Of a DNA stretch of 64,000 nt, positions 29,048 to 40,054 are shown in pieces. Origin of the DNA: Treponema sp. (GTDB lineage Bacteria; Spirochaetota; Spirochaetia; Treponematales; Breznakiellaceae). The notes below the pieces were generated by a model that ran no database searches, was not told the DNA's origin, and saw only the letters and a list, made by a program, of their open reading frames with translations. Every line of letters begins with the position of its first letter. The stretch's first letter is position 1. The DNA lies in contig WQTD01000014.1 of the NCBI GenBank assembly GCA_009786455.1, forward strand, positions 1 to 64,000, given 5' to 3'. Position numbers and translations under genes: made by a program.

Positions 29048-29449
29048 ATGGGTCAGAAACTGGATGTATTAAAAAATGTTGACGCTAAATTGGTTAGCAA
29101 ATACGGCGATATGAGTATTCAGCATCATATTGACACAAAACTGGAATTTAACATTGATATTGCCGGCACAAATTTTAATGATATTGAAGAAGCAATAATT
29201 TATGCATATAGATGCGGATTGGCATCAATTGGGTCTGATCAAACAAAGAAAAGCAAGAATGTTAAAAGCGGGGTTGATCAGGATGAACTTTATAGTTTAT
29301 TGAGAAAAAAAGGACACTCCGTAGAGCATAAAGCTGATTTTTTAAGGGAGATAGCAAAAGAATGGTTTCCAATAGAACTGCATGGTGAAAAGAAAATCAA
29401 AACCGTTCATCTTGAATTAATTGAACTGGCTAATTTCCTGGAGAAATAA
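29048..29449 (+). CDS. Hypothetical protein, 133 aa
   Basis: AGGAGAGG RBS before ATG; no family recognised. Confidence 0.7.
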   Translation: MGQKLDVLKNVDAKLVSKYGDMSIQHHIDTKLEFNIDIAGTNFNDIEEAIIYAYRCGLASIGSDQTKKSKNVKSGVDQDELYSLLRKKGHSVEHKADFLREIAKEWFPIELHGEKKIKTVHLELIELANFLEK

Positions 29450-29507
29450 ATTATTTTTTAGACTGCGCTGTCTTTATCAGCAGGTATAATATCAGTATAT
29501 TATAAGC

Positions 29508-30839
29508 ATGGCTGACTATATTGAACCCAGGGTGCTGAAAGGTTTCAGGGATTTTCTTCCCGCATCTGAAACTGTTAAACGCGGCTTGACTGAAAAAATC
29601 GAAAACTGTTTTCGCTCTTTTGGTTATGTGCCGATTGACACTCCTGCTCTTGAATACGCTGATGTCCTGCTTGGAAAGGGAGGAGGCGAAACAGAAAAAC
29701 AGATTTACCGTTTTAAAGACAACGGGGATCGGGATATCGCCCTTCGTTTTGATCTGACTGTCCCCTTTGCCCGTTTTGTAGCTCAGCACTCAGGAGAGCT
29801 TACATTCCCGTTTAAGCGTTACCATATAGCGAAGGTCTGGCGCGGAGAAAATACGCAGCGCGGACGTTATCGTGAATTTACACAGTGTGATTTTGACATA
29901 ATCGGGAGCGACAGCGCCGCCGCCGATTTTGAGATTATCCTTTTAATCCGCTCTGTAATGAAAAAACTGGGCGTAGATGTTTCAATCCATGTAAATCACC
30001 GCGGGCTTTTTAACCGTTTCCTTTCACATATCGGGCAGAACGGTAAATTAACCGATGTTCTCCGCACTGTAGATAAACTCTCTAAAATCGGCGAAGAAGA
30101 AACGCAAAAAAGCCTCGGTGACATTACAGGAAAGGAAAACGCCGAAAAAATTCTGCAATTTATTAACGCAAAAGGAAATTTTTCACAGGTGCTTGATCGC
30201 GTAACGAAACTATCAGGAGGTTCGTGCGAAGAAGCTGCGCGTCTTTCATGTCTGCGTCAGTACATGGCGGACGCGGTTGGCGGCGATATGGAAACATTCG
30301 TCTTTAATCCTTCGATTACAAGAGGTCTGGATTATTATACCGGCGTTGTCTTTGAGACTTTTCTGACTGAGCTTCCAGGTATAGGCTCGGTTTGTTCAGG
30401 AGGAAGATACGATAATCTTGCAGGGTTATACTCAAAAGATAAAAATAAAATAAGCGGAGTCGGGACATCTATCGGTCTTGACCGCCTAATCGCCGCTCTT
30501 GAAAGCCTTGGAAAATTGCCGGACGCGAACGGTTGTTTACTTGCCATTGCCTGCGTAAAAGCCGAACATTCCGGGCAGTATCAGAAACTCGCGCAGGACT
30601 TAAGGCAGGCAGGGGTTGGCTGTGAAGTATTCACAGATTCGTGCGGTGAAAAACAACTTGTTAAACAATTTGTTTTAGCTGAAAAAAAAGGCATACGTTA
30701 TATACTGATACCGTCCGGGAATCCGTCAGATGAAAAAATTACTCTGCGCGATATTGCGGCAAGGCAAAATACAGAGTTAACCATAAATGAAGTTATCAAT
30801 ATGGTAAAATCCAATAATCAATTTATGGACAGACTCTGA
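29508..30839 (+). CDS. hisS: Histidyl-tRNA synthetase
   Basis: PRVLKGFRDFLP, LRFDLTVPFARFVAQH, RGLDYYTGVVFE, GVGTSIGLDRL. Confidence 0.94.
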   Translation: MADYIEPRVLKGFRDFLPASETVKRGLTEKIENCFRSFGYVPIDTPALEYADVLLGKGGGETEKQIYRFKDNGDRDIALRFDLTVPFARFVAQHSGELTFPFKRYHIAKVWRGENTQRGRYREFTQCDFDIIGSDSAAADFEIILLIRSVMKKLGVDVSIHVNHRGLFNRFLSHIGQNGKLTDVLRTVDKLSKIGEEETQKSLGDITGKENAEKILQFINAKGNFSQVLDRVTKLSGGSCEEAARLSCLRQYMADAVGGDMETFVFNPSITRGLDYYTGVVFETFLTELPGIGSVCSGGRYDNLAGLYSKDKNKISGVGTSIGLDRLIAALESLGKLPDANGCLLAIACVKAEHSGQYQKLAQDLRQAGVGCEVFTDSCGEKQLVKQFVLAEKKGIRYILIPSGNPSDEKITLRDIAARQNTELTINEVINMVKSNNQFMDRL

Positions 30840-30860
30840 TTATACATTTATACTCTTTTT

Positions 30861-32063
30861 ATGGCTAAAATAAACATGAAAACTCCTCTTGTCGAAATCG
30901 ACGGGGATGAAATGACGCGTGTGCTTTGGGTTGTAATCAAGGAAAAACTTTTACTTCCTTTTGTTGATCTTAAAACCGAATATCATGATCTTGGGCTTGT
31001 AAACAGGGATAATACCAATGATGAGGTTACTGTTAAGTCTGCTCATGCAATCAAGGAATACGGCGTCGGCGTAAAATGCGCGACCATTACATCAAACGCG
31101 GCAAGGCAGAAGGAGTACAATCTTAAGAACCTTTATCCAAGTCCCAACGCGACAATAAGGGCAATTCTTGACGGCACTGTTTTTCGAAAGCCGATATCTG
31201 TTAACCGTATTAAACCTTCGGTTAACACATGGAAAAAACCGATTGTCATTGCCCGTCACGCGTACGGTGATGTTTATAAAGCCTCAGAAATGGAAATTGA
31301 CGCGCCGGGTAAGGTAGAGCTTGTTTATACCAAAACTGACGGAACGGAAAAACGGATACTAGTCGCCGACTTTAAGGGTAGAGGCATAGTGCAGGGAATG
31401 CATAATCTGGATGATTCCATCAGAAGTTTCGCCCGCGCCTGTTTTATTTATGCGATCGCGGAAAAACTTCCCATTTGGTTTGCAACAAAAGACACAATCT
31501 CCAAAATTTATGACGGACGTTTCAAAACAATCTTCAGCGATGTATACGAAACCGAGTTTAAGGAAAAATGTTCAAAAGCGGGAATTGAATATTTTTACAC
31601 ATTGATCGACGACGCTGTAGCCCGTGTTGTTAAAAGCGAAGGCGGTTTTTTATGGGCGTGTAAAAATTACGACGGCGACGTTCAAAGCGACATGACAGCA
31701 AGCGCAGCAGGCAGTCTTGCCATGATGACAAGTGTGCTTGTCTCTCCTTCCGGTGTTTTTGAATATGAAGCGGCGCACGGTACTGTTCAGCAGCATTACT
31801 ACCGCTGGCAAAAAGGCGAAAAAACGAGCACTAACCCTGCAGCATTAATTTTTGCATGGAGCGGTTCTCTTGCAAAACGCGCTGAACTTGACAATACTCC
31901 TGATCTGGCGGATTTCGCCAAACGCCTTGAAAAAACGGTGCTTGACGTAATTGAAGACGGAATAATGACCGGTGATCTTGCTAAACTTTCAGATCCCAGA
32001 CCTGAGAAGGTGCTTAACTCATGGGAATTCCTTGACACTGTTGCAGGACGGTTGTCGCGTTAA
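30861..32063 (+). CDS. icd: NADP-dependent isocitrate dehydrogenase, eukaryotic-like type
   Basis: [70 protein letters not shown]. Confidence 0.94.
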   Translation: MAKINMKTPLVEIDGDEMTRVLWVVIKEKLLLPFVDLKTEYHDLGLVNRDNTNDEVTVKSAHAIKEYGVGVKCATITSNAARQKEYNLKNLYPSPNATIRAILDGTVFRKPISVNRIKPSVNTWKKPIVIARHAYGDVYKASEMEIDAPGKVELVYTKTDGTEKRILVADFKGRGIVQGMHNLDDSIRSFARACFIYAIAEKLPIWFATKDTISKIYDGRFKTIFSDVYETEFKEKCSKAGIEYFYTLIDDAVARVVKSEGGFLWACKNYDGDVQSDMTASAAGSLAMMTSVLVSPSGVFEYEAAHGTVQQHYYRWQKGEKTSTNPAALIFAWSGSLAKRAELDNTPDLADFAKRLEKTVLDVIEDGIMTGDLAKLSDPRPEKVLNSWEFLDTVAGRLSR

Positions 32064-32075
32064 ATACCGCCGCTG

Positions 32076-33341
32076 TCAGGTTTTCCGCAGCAGTTCGATA
32101 GGTTTTAATTTTCCGGCTCTATGCGCCGGTATCCATGAAGAAAGCACAGAACAGAATACCGCGAAGATGCCTATTAACAAGACAGTGTTCCAGTTAATTA
32201 TAATGGGAATTGTCTCAAGGTAAAAATCCGGATCAAGAATTATAATTTTTCCTCCGTTCAAAAGATATGAGAAAAAACTTAAAATTTTTTCAAGCGATCT
32301 TATGAGAATGTTTATATTGACACCGATTAAAAGCCCGGCGGCAATACCGATAACAGAACCGAATAAACCTGTTAAGAAACTTCCCAGAATAAAAACGCCT
32401 GTAACGCCTTTTACAGTTGCGCCTGAAAATTTTAATACAGCTATGTCTTTTTGACGTTCAAGAACAAGCATGCTTGTCGCTGAAGACACGTTTACCGCGG
32501 CAACAACCACAATCAGAGCCATTATAAACAGTAAAAGCTGTCTTGTTGTTTCATACGAACTGTACTGTGAGCGCAGAAGATCTTTCCACGTGTAAACAAT
32601 AAACCCGTTTCCGAGTTTCATAAACATATCCCAAACAAAATGATCCGGCATTTTGTACGGATCGTCAATCTTGACTATTAAACTCGCTGATGACTGATCG
32701 GCTGACATCACGCGCAGTCCTCCCTCCCAGCTTAGAATGCACCAAAGGGCGTCAAGCTCATTATAACCGCAGGAAATTATTCCCTTTACGGTAAAAGAAG
32801 CCGAACGCGGAATAAGTCTGCCGTTCTCTCCCTCCCTGATGGTCATAAGCCGCACCAAATCGCCTGTTTTTACGCCTATACCCGACGCGAGAGCTTCACC
32901 TAACACTATCTCACGATCGCTTTGGTTTTGAGTTCCGCCTTCAATAATGTTTAAATATTGAATACTCCCCGGATCATCCCAGAATGACGACTCTATGGCG
33001 CGCACTGTAACTCCCGTTCTTCCGGTCTTTCCTGCAAGCACTCCCATTCCCCTTTGTTCCTGCCATACGCCCCTTACGCCGTCAGTCTCTTTTATTTTCG
33101 CCGATGTTTCTTCACCTAACGCTGAATCGTAAATATTGAAAATCTGAAGATGCCCCGTTCCGAATTCAAGATACCGGTCTGTTATTCCCCTTATCATTCC
33201 GTCCGCTACTATCAATGTAACAATAATCGGAATAAGGCTGACGGCAATTCCCGCGGCGGCGCCGCGCAGATACCGCCCTCCTTCATGGGCTCTTCCCCAT
33301 AAATATCTTATTGCTATAAAAAAAGCCGCTCTTCGCTTCAA
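32076..33341 (-). CDS. Lipoprotein-releasing-type ABC permease (LolC/LolE family)
   Basis: FtsX-like C-terminal TMs; ATSMLVLERQKDIAVLKFSGATVKGVTGVFILGSFLTGLFGSVIG. Confidence 0.85.
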   Translation of the reverse strand: MKRRAAFFIAIRYLWGRAHEGGRYLRGAAAGIAVSLIPIIVTLIVADGMIRGITDRYLEFGTGHLQIFNIYDSALGEETSAKIKETDGVRGVWQEQRGMGVLAGKTGRTGVTVRAIESSFWDDPGSIQYLNIIEGGTQNQSDREIVLGEALASGIGVKTGDLVRLMTIREGENGRLIPRSASFTVKGIISCGYNELDALWCILSWEGGLRVMSADQSSASLIVKIDDPYKMPDHFVWDMFMKLGNGFIVYTWKDLLRSQYSSYETTRQLLLFIMALIVVVAAVNVSSATSMLVLERQKDIAVLKFSGATVKGVTGVFILGSFLTGLFGSVIGIAAGLLIGVNINILIRSLEKILSFFSYLLNGGKIIILDPDFYLETIPIIINWNTVLLIGIFAVFCSVLSSWIPAHRAGKLKPIELLRKT

Positions 33342-34027
33342 GCCTGTGCTTCCTCCGCGAGTTTTCCTGTTTCCAGGATAAGCTGCACGTTTGCTTTTGA
33401 AGCGACTTTTTGATCATGGGTTACGACTATCAGGGTTTTTCCCCTTTTTTTCGCTCCCTCATAAAGAAGCTGCGATACTATTTCGCTGTTTTGAGGATCA
33501 AGATTTCCTGTAGGTTCGTCCGCGAGGATAATGGAAGGATCGTTTACCATTGAGCGTGCGACAGCGACGCGCTGCCTCTCTCCCCCTGACAACTGCGATG
33601 GGAAATGGCTGCTTCTGTCTTCAAGTCTGACATCCGCCAAAAGGGATTTTGCGGTTTCCATTGCGTTTTTTTTGTTAATTCCCGCTATAAAAGCCGGAAG
33701 CATTATGTTTTCCAAAGCGGTGAAATCCTTTAATAAATAGTGAAACTGAAAAATAAAACCAACTTTTTTTGAACGGTATAAGGACATTTCCTTTTCAGAA
33801 AGTGAAGTAATTTCTTCACTGCCGATATAAACCTTTCCTTCATCGCAGCGATCCAGCCCTCCGATGATATTCAAAAGAGTGCTTTTCCCGCTGCCGCTTT
33901 GCCCGCTTATGGCGGCTGACTTTCCTTCTTCAAGCTGAAAGTTAATTCCTCTCAGAATATTTAACGTTTCATCTCCTGATGCATAATTTTTTATAATGTT
34001 TTCCACTTTTAAAATATTTTCACTCAT
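33338..34027 (-). CDS. lolD: Lipoprotein-releasing-type ABC ATPase
   Basis: [48 protein letters not shown]. Confidence 0.9.
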   Translation of the reverse strand: MSENILKVENIIKNYASGDETLNILRGINFQLEEGKSAAISGQSGSGKSTLLNIIGGLDRCDEGKVYIGSEEITSLSEKEMSLYRSKKVGFIFQFHYLLKDFTALENIMLPAFIAGINKKNAMETAKSLLADVRLEDRSSHFPSQLSGGERQRVAVARSMVNDPSIILADEPTGNLDPQNSEIVSQLLYEGAKKRGKTLIVVTHDQKVASKANVQLILETGKLAEEAQA

Positions 34028-35321
34028 AACGCAGCACCTCCGCCGGCTCTATATTTATTACCTTTCCTGACGCAATCCATGCCGCCGCAAGCGAAGATAA
34101 AAAGCCAAACAGGAATATGATTATAACTTCGGCAGGTAAAATCCGCGAAGGTATTTCCTTCAAATAAAAAACAGCCGGTGAAAAGACAGAAAAATTGTCT
34201 GTCCATCCCATTCCAAGAAATTTGGACAGTATATTAAGAATATTAATAAAAAAATTGACGATATTTTCAATCAAAAGAAAAAAATCTGATATATTTGACG
34301 CAATCAGCAATCCTGAAATAAAACCTATGCTTGCGCCTGTAAAGCCGATAATGGCTCCGTCGCAGACAAAAACAAATCTTACAGCGTTTTTATTCCCTCC
34401 TATAGCGCGTAAAAGCCCGATTTCTTCGCTTCTTTGAAGCACTGATCTTCTCTGCGCCTGAAAAATATTCAAGCCAACTACAAGAAAAATTAATCCTACC
34501 AGTATAAACATAAAAAGTTTTTCTGTTCTCAGGGCTCCGAAGAATGAACGGTTATAATCCCTCCAGCTTGAAATATTAATATTCACATACCATGGTAAAC
34601 CGGAAATACTTTTAACCGCGGCATCGAGTACATGCCTGTCATTAAACCTGTTGTCAAGTTTTATTCCCATTTTTAGACCGCTTTCATTAACATTGAAAAC
34701 CTGTGCATCTATGTTTAAAATCACCCAACTGCTGTCATATTCATAAAAATCTGTTCTAAAAATTCCTGTGATGATAAAAGTATCAAGCCCTGAGTCTTCT
34801 TCATTCGCGGACAAAATTCCCGTAATTGAAAATAATGTAACTTCATCTCCAATTGCAAGTCCCAATCTGCGGGACAGTTCAATTCCCAATAGTATATTTT
34901 TTTCATTGTAAATATCAAATGAACCTGCTTCAAAAAAAAGTTTCTCTGCCATTCCCGTATCAATCTCCAGAGTTTTCCCCTCTAACCCCCTTGCAAATAC
35001 CGCCTGTTGTCCCGATCGTCTTCCTCTGGCAAGCGCATGGAATTCCTTAAAGGGAACAGCCGCTTTCACACCTTTTATTTCAAGCAGTTTATCCCGCAGA
35101 TCATTAATTTTATCTTCTGAAAAGGATTCTGTTCGTAAATGATAAGAAGAAATTTCCAGAATGCTTTCGATAAATCCGAGCTGAAAGCCGTTCATAACGG
35201 CGATAATTACAATCAACGCAAGAACGCCTGTTGCTATTCCCAAAATGGCAAGAACAGGTGAATTACTGCGTCCTTTCAATATGTATCTTGAAGCGATAAA
35301 TAATATCCATTTATTTTTCAA
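34020..35321 (-). CDS. Lipoprotein-releasing-type ABC permease (LolC/LolE family)
   Basis: IASRYILKGRSNSPVLAILGIATGVLALIVIIAVMNGFQLGFIESIL; QRSEEIGLLRAIGGNKNAVRFVF. Confidence 0.88.
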   Translation of the reverse strand: MKNKWILFIASRYILKGRSNSPVLAILGIATGVLALIVIIAVMNGFQLGFIESILEISSYHLRTESFSEDKINDLRDKLLEIKGVKAAVPFKEFHALARGRRSGQQAVFARGLEGKTLEIDTGMAEKLFFEAGSFDIYNEKNILLGIELSRRLGLAIGDEVTLFSITGILSANEEDSGLDTFIITGIFRTDFYEYDSSWVILNIDAQVFNVNESGLKMGIKLDNRFNDRHVLDAAVKSISGLPWYVNINISSWRDYNRSFFGALRTEKLFMFILVGLIFLVVGLNIFQAQRRSVLQRSEEIGLLRAIGGNKNAVRFVFVCDGAIIGFTGASIGFISGLLIASNISDFFLLIENIVNFFINILNILSKFLGMGWTDNFSVFSPAVFYLKEIPSRILPAEVIIIFLFGFLSSLAAAWIASGKVINIEPAEVLRYE

Positions 35322-36475
35322 CGGAAATTAACCCTTGTCTCTGAAATTTTTCTTCCGTCTTCCCAAATAGCGCGAAGGACAACGATATTGTTAAAGTAAA
35401 GTTCTTCTATATCGGTTTTGCCCTCAGTATAGACAACTCGTTCCAGAATTCCGTTTCTGTAATTTTTCTCCGTTATTCGATTGCCCGACATATTATATTC
35501 AAATTCCGCCAGTTGTTCCGTATTGCCTTCCTTTTTCAATGTCGAAACAATGCGATCGCCTGACCATGAATTTGTAATTGTCCATATTATTTTGCCGTCT
35601 TTATCGTATAATGTCTGGGTTGTTATTCTGCTTCGATCGTCTGTTGTATAAATTATTTTCTCATCTTCGTAAATATTCGCTTCGCCGAAAAAACCAGGAT
35701 ATGTGTTTATTTTTTCTCCGATTAATTCCTTGATATGAGCGGCATCCGCAAGATTTCTGGGAAATGACGCGAATAAAGATTCTCCGGAAAGTGAAATTCT
35801 GCTGTCTTTATAAAACACCCGTTCAACCGCTCTTAAAAACAATGATCGGTTATACCTTAAAAAATCTGTGTATATCTCCCTATAATGTGCGTCTTCTTCT
35901 TCCCAAACAAACAAGGTATTGCTAATCAATAAATCATTTTTATACGAATAATCAATCCTGTTTCTGCCGCCGTCTTTAAAAAATCTGTATTCAGAAACCA
36001 GAAATGATCTTCCGTTGAAAATTTCAATAAAACCGGACGTATGTTTCTGTATACTGTCAATTTCTTCATCATCTGAATATTCAGCAGCAGGTTCAAGAAA
36101 AACTCCGACAACCCTTGTTGTTCCCCTGGCGTCTCTTAATATCCACTGTGTGCGTATATGCCTGCCGTTTTCATATAACATTCTGGATTCAATAAAAAAA
36201 TTGTTTTCATAATACGGATAAAGGTAAACAGGCAGTTTTTCCGCCTGAACAAATTCAACGCAAAGGGCGTATTCATTCCGCAGCGCAACGGCTCTTGTCG
36301 GCGTTTCATCAAGCGCCATTCCCCCTGAGTTTGAAATAAACCAACGGAGAGGCAATACCCACCGCGGTTTTTCAGCGGTGTTTTCCAAAACAAGATCAGA
36401 CTCCTGCGTAAGAGCAATTAAACCGGCAAAGAGAATTAAAACAATAATAATGACAAGCGGTTTTTTCCTACTCAA
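35318..36475 (-). CDS. Hypothetical membrane-anchored/exported protein
   Basis: ORF between ftsY and lolC; likely TTG start at 36475 (LSRKKPLVIIIVLILFAGLIALTQ) overlapping the ftsY stop. Confidence 0.65.
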   Translation of the reverse strand: MSRKKPLVIIIVLILFAGLIALTQESDLVLENTAEKPRWVLPLRWFISNSGGMALDETPTRAVALRNEYALCVEFVQAEKLPVYLYPYYENNFFIESRMLYENGRHIRTQWILRDARGTTRVVGVFLEPAAEYSDDEEIDSIQKHTSGFIEIFNGRSFLVSEYRFFKDGGRNRIDYSYKNDLLISNTLFVWEEEDAHYREIYTDFLRYNRSLFLRAVERVFYKDSRISLSGESLFASFPRNLADAAHIKELIGEKINTYPGFFGEANIYEDEKIIYTTDDRSRITTQTLYDKDGKIIWTITNSWSGDRIVSTLKKEGNTEQLAEFEYNMSGNRITEKNYRNGILERVVYTEGKTDIEELYFNNIVVLRAIWEDGRKISETRVNFR

Positions 36476-37331
36476 TTCCTGTAAATTCCCTTGTAAATTT
36501 TTTTGGATTAAAAGGTTCGATATCAGTATATTTTTCGCCCGAACATATAAACACAACAGGGAGTTTAAGCTCCGATGCGAGAGAAAAAACAACGCCGCCT
36601 TTTGCCGTAGAATCGTATTTGGTGAGAATCACCCCGTCTATATTCACCGCTTCATGAAATATTTCCGCCTGTGAGCAGGCATTCCTTCCTGTCGTTGCGT
36701 CCAGAACAAGGAATTTCAAATAACAAATATTATCGGTTTTCTGCTCCACTACCCTGTCAATCTTGCGCAGCTCTTCCATAAGCGCTGATTTTGTATGCAT
36801 TCTTCCCGCTGTATCTGCAATCACAAAATCCGCACCGTCAGAAACAGCCGCTTCCAGAGCGTCATATACTACTGCCGCAGGATCTCCCCCCTGCTTGTGC
36901 GCTACAACACGCATACCCAGTTTCCCGCCATGAATCCTGAGCTGATCTATCGCGGCTGCTCTGAATGTGTCCGCTGCTGCAAATACAGTTTTTTTATTAA
37001 ATTGAGAACTGTATAAAAACGCGAGTTTTGCGGCAGTAGTCGTTTTTCCCGTACCGTTAACGCCAAGCAAAAGAATTACGGTTAAATTATTTTCCATAAC
37101 AGGTGCAGGCTTCGCTTTTTTTAATTCTTCTTCTAGCAAAAACGAAAGTTTTTCCTGCACTGATTCTGTTTTTTCTTTCATGCATTTTTCTTTTAATAAA
37201 TCAACAGTCTTCACTGCCTGCGCTGCGCCGAAATCGCCTTCAATCAGCAAATCACACAGTTCATCAAATAATTCATCGCCGGTATTTTCATTTTTGAAAA
37301 AAAAACTTTTAATTTTTTCAGAAAATTTCAT
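36468..37331 (-). CDS. ftsY: Signal recognition particle receptor FtsY (NG domain only)
   Basis: LLGVNGTGKTTTAAKLAF, AAADTFRAAAIDQL, VIADTAGRMHTKSALMEEL, LTKYDSTAKGGVVFSLA. Confidence 0.93.
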   Translation of the reverse strand: MKFSEKIKSFFFKNENTGDELFDELCDLLIEGDFGAAQAVKTVDLLKEKCMKEKTESVQEKLSFLLEEELKKAKPAPVMENNLTVILLLGVNGTGKTTTAAKLAFLYSSQFNKKTVFAAADTFRAAAIDQLRIHGGKLGMRVVAHKQGGDPAAVVYDALEAAVSDGADFVIADTAGRMHTKSALMEELRKIDRVVEQKTDNICYLKFLVLDATTGRNACSQAEIFHEAVNIDGVILTKYDSTAKGGVVFSLASELKLPVVFICSGEKYTDIEPFNPKKFTREFTGIE

Positions 37332-38837
37332 CTAATTTCCGCCAATTTTGGCAACAGGCGTCGATCCTCTGTTTGCGGTATAGATATATCTGCTCATAAG
37401 AATTACATCAATGACCGCGACCACACCAAGTGTTATAAGCGCTCCCATGCTAACATTATACATTGCGTTGTTACTGTTGTAGAAATTCTCATTATATCCG
37501 CCGTCTCTATTATAACCAAAATTAACCGCACTGTTTGAACCTGTAAAAGACTGGTATGTAAGCCACGCGGCAATGCCTGCTATCCACGTACCGCCCCATG
37601 CCCAGTAATACATACTCCTCGCTTTTTCAACGCTGCCTCTTGCCGCAGGTATTCTTGGATGCAAAAATATTGTTTTATTAAGGTCAGTCTCTGCAGGCGT
37701 TTGAAAAACCATTGCACTTCTGGCTCTATCATCTGATAACAGTTCGATATATTCTATTTGATTTACAGGCAGCCGCAGCGTCAGCGGAGCCTCTCCTGCG
37801 TATAAAGCGCCGTGATAAACATTACCGGAAAATAAACTTGAAATTTCAATTTCTTCATACTCAACGGGTCTGAGTTTTATATCTATATTAATATTTTCAC
37901 CGGATAATAATTCTGTCTCAAATGTTATCATTTTGTGGTCCGGCGCAGAAGCTGTTATTGTAACTGTTCCGGGAGGGTATTCGAGTTTTTCCGCTTCTCC
38001 TCTGCTTGCAAATGATTTATTTATAAGAACAAGCGTATTTTCAGGCTCTGTTTTTATTGTTAGAACAGCCGGTTCATTGCCTGAAAGTACAATAATCAAT
38101 CTTCGTATTATTTCATCCATCGCTTCATCAATATCTTTATGTGAGAATATTATGCTGTCTTCCAGAATAAACGATCCCGAATAAATCGTATAAAGTTTCC
38201 ACGATACGATAAATCTTTCATGGAATTCAGTAATTGATCCTGCAAGAAGCGCATCCGCTTTTTGATCGATGCAGAATTTATATTCATTTCCGGCGTCAGG
38301 TGAAACGGGAAAATTAAATTCCAGATTGCCGGATGTCAGCGTAAAAAACGGTTCGTTATCCACATACGGAATATCGGCGGAAACTTTTTCAAAAGCAATG
38401 CGGAGATTTTTTATATCAGTATCCATCTTCTCTAGATTACGCTGGTATCTCCATCCGGGATCTCCCCTGTAAAGCAAAAGGGATCTTTCCCTCTGTTTCG
38501 CTTCAATGGCTTTTGCCGCGGCGGCTTTCGCTTCCGCCCGGGCTGCCGCTTCATAATAAGCATATTCAGGAGAAACGCGCGTCCTGAAATTTATGGTTAC
38601 AAGGCTTTCAACAAGTTTTTTCATTATGTTATCTGAAATGCTTTTTTTATTTTCCGGTATGGAGGAGGAATCAAACTCTGTCACGCATAAAAACCATTTT
38701 TCTTTTCGTGTTTCAGGTTCACCGGCATTATCAGCGTTCCCCATCGCAAAAAGAATGAGATTAATAGAGAAAAATAAACATATTAAAAAAAAACTCCTGT
38801 TTGCCAAAATTACTCCAGAGTGTTTCCCGAACGCCAA
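37332..38837 (-). CDS. Exported protein with PEGA-like region and C-terminal TM segments
   Basis: N-terminal signal-like segment; AVLTIKTEPENTLVLINKSFASRGEAEKLEYPPGTVTITASAPDHK. Confidence 0.65.
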   Translation of the reverse strand: MAFGKHSGVILANRSFFLICLFFSINLILFAMGNADNAGEPETRKEKWFLCVTEFDSSSIPENKKSISDNIMKKLVESLVTINFRTRVSPEYAYYEAAARAEAKAAAAKAIEAKQRERSLLLYRGDPGWRYQRNLEKMDTDIKNLRIAFEKVSADIPYVDNEPFFTLTSGNLEFNFPVSPDAGNEYKFCIDQKADALLAGSITEFHERFIVSWKLYTIYSGSFILEDSIIFSHKDIDEAMDEIIRRLIIVLSGNEPAVLTIKTEPENTLVLINKSFASRGEAEKLEYPPGTVTITASAPDHKMITFETELLSGENINIDIKLRPVEYEEIEISSLFSGNVYHGALYAGEAPLTLRLPVNQIEYIELLSDDRARSAMVFQTPAETDLNKTIFLHPRIPAARGSVEKARSMYYWAWGGTWIAGIAAWLTYQSFTGSNSAVNFGYNRDGGYNENFYNSNNAMYNVSMGALITLGVVAVIDVILMSRYIYTANRGSTPVAKIGGN

Positions 38838-39926
38838 TTGAACCTGAGATACTCCTCGATAAAAGGATCAATATCGCCGTCCATGACAGCCTGTATGTTT
38901 CCCTTTTCAACTTTTGTTCTGTAATCTTTTACCATCGTATAAGGCTGAAACACATACGATCTTATCTGGTTACCCCAGGAAATATCCTTTTTCTCCTGTG
39001 AAAATTTCGCGTTTTCCTTTTCCTTCTCCTGCCTGTAGTACTCGTAAAGCCTTGCCTTTAACATACTCATGGCTGTCGCACGGTTTTTTATCTGGCTTCT
39101 TTCATTCTGGCATGCAACTACAATTCCTGTCGGAAGATGCGTAAAACGAACAGCGCTGTCCGTTTTATTTACATGCTGACCGCCTGCTCCTCCGCTTCTG
39201 TAGGTGTCTACCCGCAAATCCTCAGGTCTTACTTCAACCTCAATTGTATCATCAATAACAGGAAAAAGGTATACGGAAGCGAAGGACGTATGCCTGCGCG
39301 CGTTTGAATCAAATGGGCTGATCCTGACAAGCCTGTGAATGCCAGACTCCCCTTTCAGGTAACCGTAGGCAAAATCCCCGTCTATCTGGCATGTTGCGGA
39401 CTTCAATCCGCCTTCGGCTTCCTGTCTGTCCACTTCCTCAGCAGAAAAACCCTTTTGCTCAGCCCATCGCAGATACATTCTGTAAAGCATCTGGGTCCAG
39501 TCACAGGCTTCAGTGCCTCCCGCGCCTGAATGAACCGTAAGAAAGCAGGAATTTTTATCCATTTCGCCTGCCATTAATTCAAAGATATTCTGTTTTTCAT
39601 ATCTTGCATTCAATTTTTCAAAGGAATTCTTTATACCAGCGGTTTCTCTTTCATCTTTCGCTTCAGAGGCAAGTTCAAAAAGAGTCTGTAAATCCAGGAC
39701 TTCATCACGAAGCGCCTTCCACGGCTCATAACGGTTTTTAAGGCTTTTAAGCGAAGCCATCGTTTTTTCCACCAGCTCTGAATCGTTCCAGAAACCGGCT
39801 TCAGCGGTTTTCGCTTCTATATCGGCTATACGCTGCGCAAATGAAGCGTCTTCAAAGACGCCTCCATGTCTCATCAATTTTTTTCATTAAATCCTGAATG
39901 GGTGCACCGAATTCAACAAGCAGCAT
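38810..39926 (-). CDS. prfB: Peptide chain release factor 2, expressed by programmed +1 frameshift at CTT TGA (39857-39852)
   Basis: GGAGGQHVNKTDSAVRFTHLPTGIVVACQNERSQ. Upstream 24-codon frame MLLVEFGAPIQDLMKKIDETWRRL-TGA, then +1 to ...EDASFAQRIADIEAK; GGAGG-CGT-CTT-TGA. Confidence 0.93.
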
Positions 39927-40054
39927 GAATTTCTCCTGTATTAGTTTAATGATAGGATATTTACAGTGTAAATTCAATACATGGAGCATATACCACTAAA
40001 CAGATGATTAGTAGTACTAGTAATTAAACGCGTTTTTTGCTACTCTTTTGAAAT

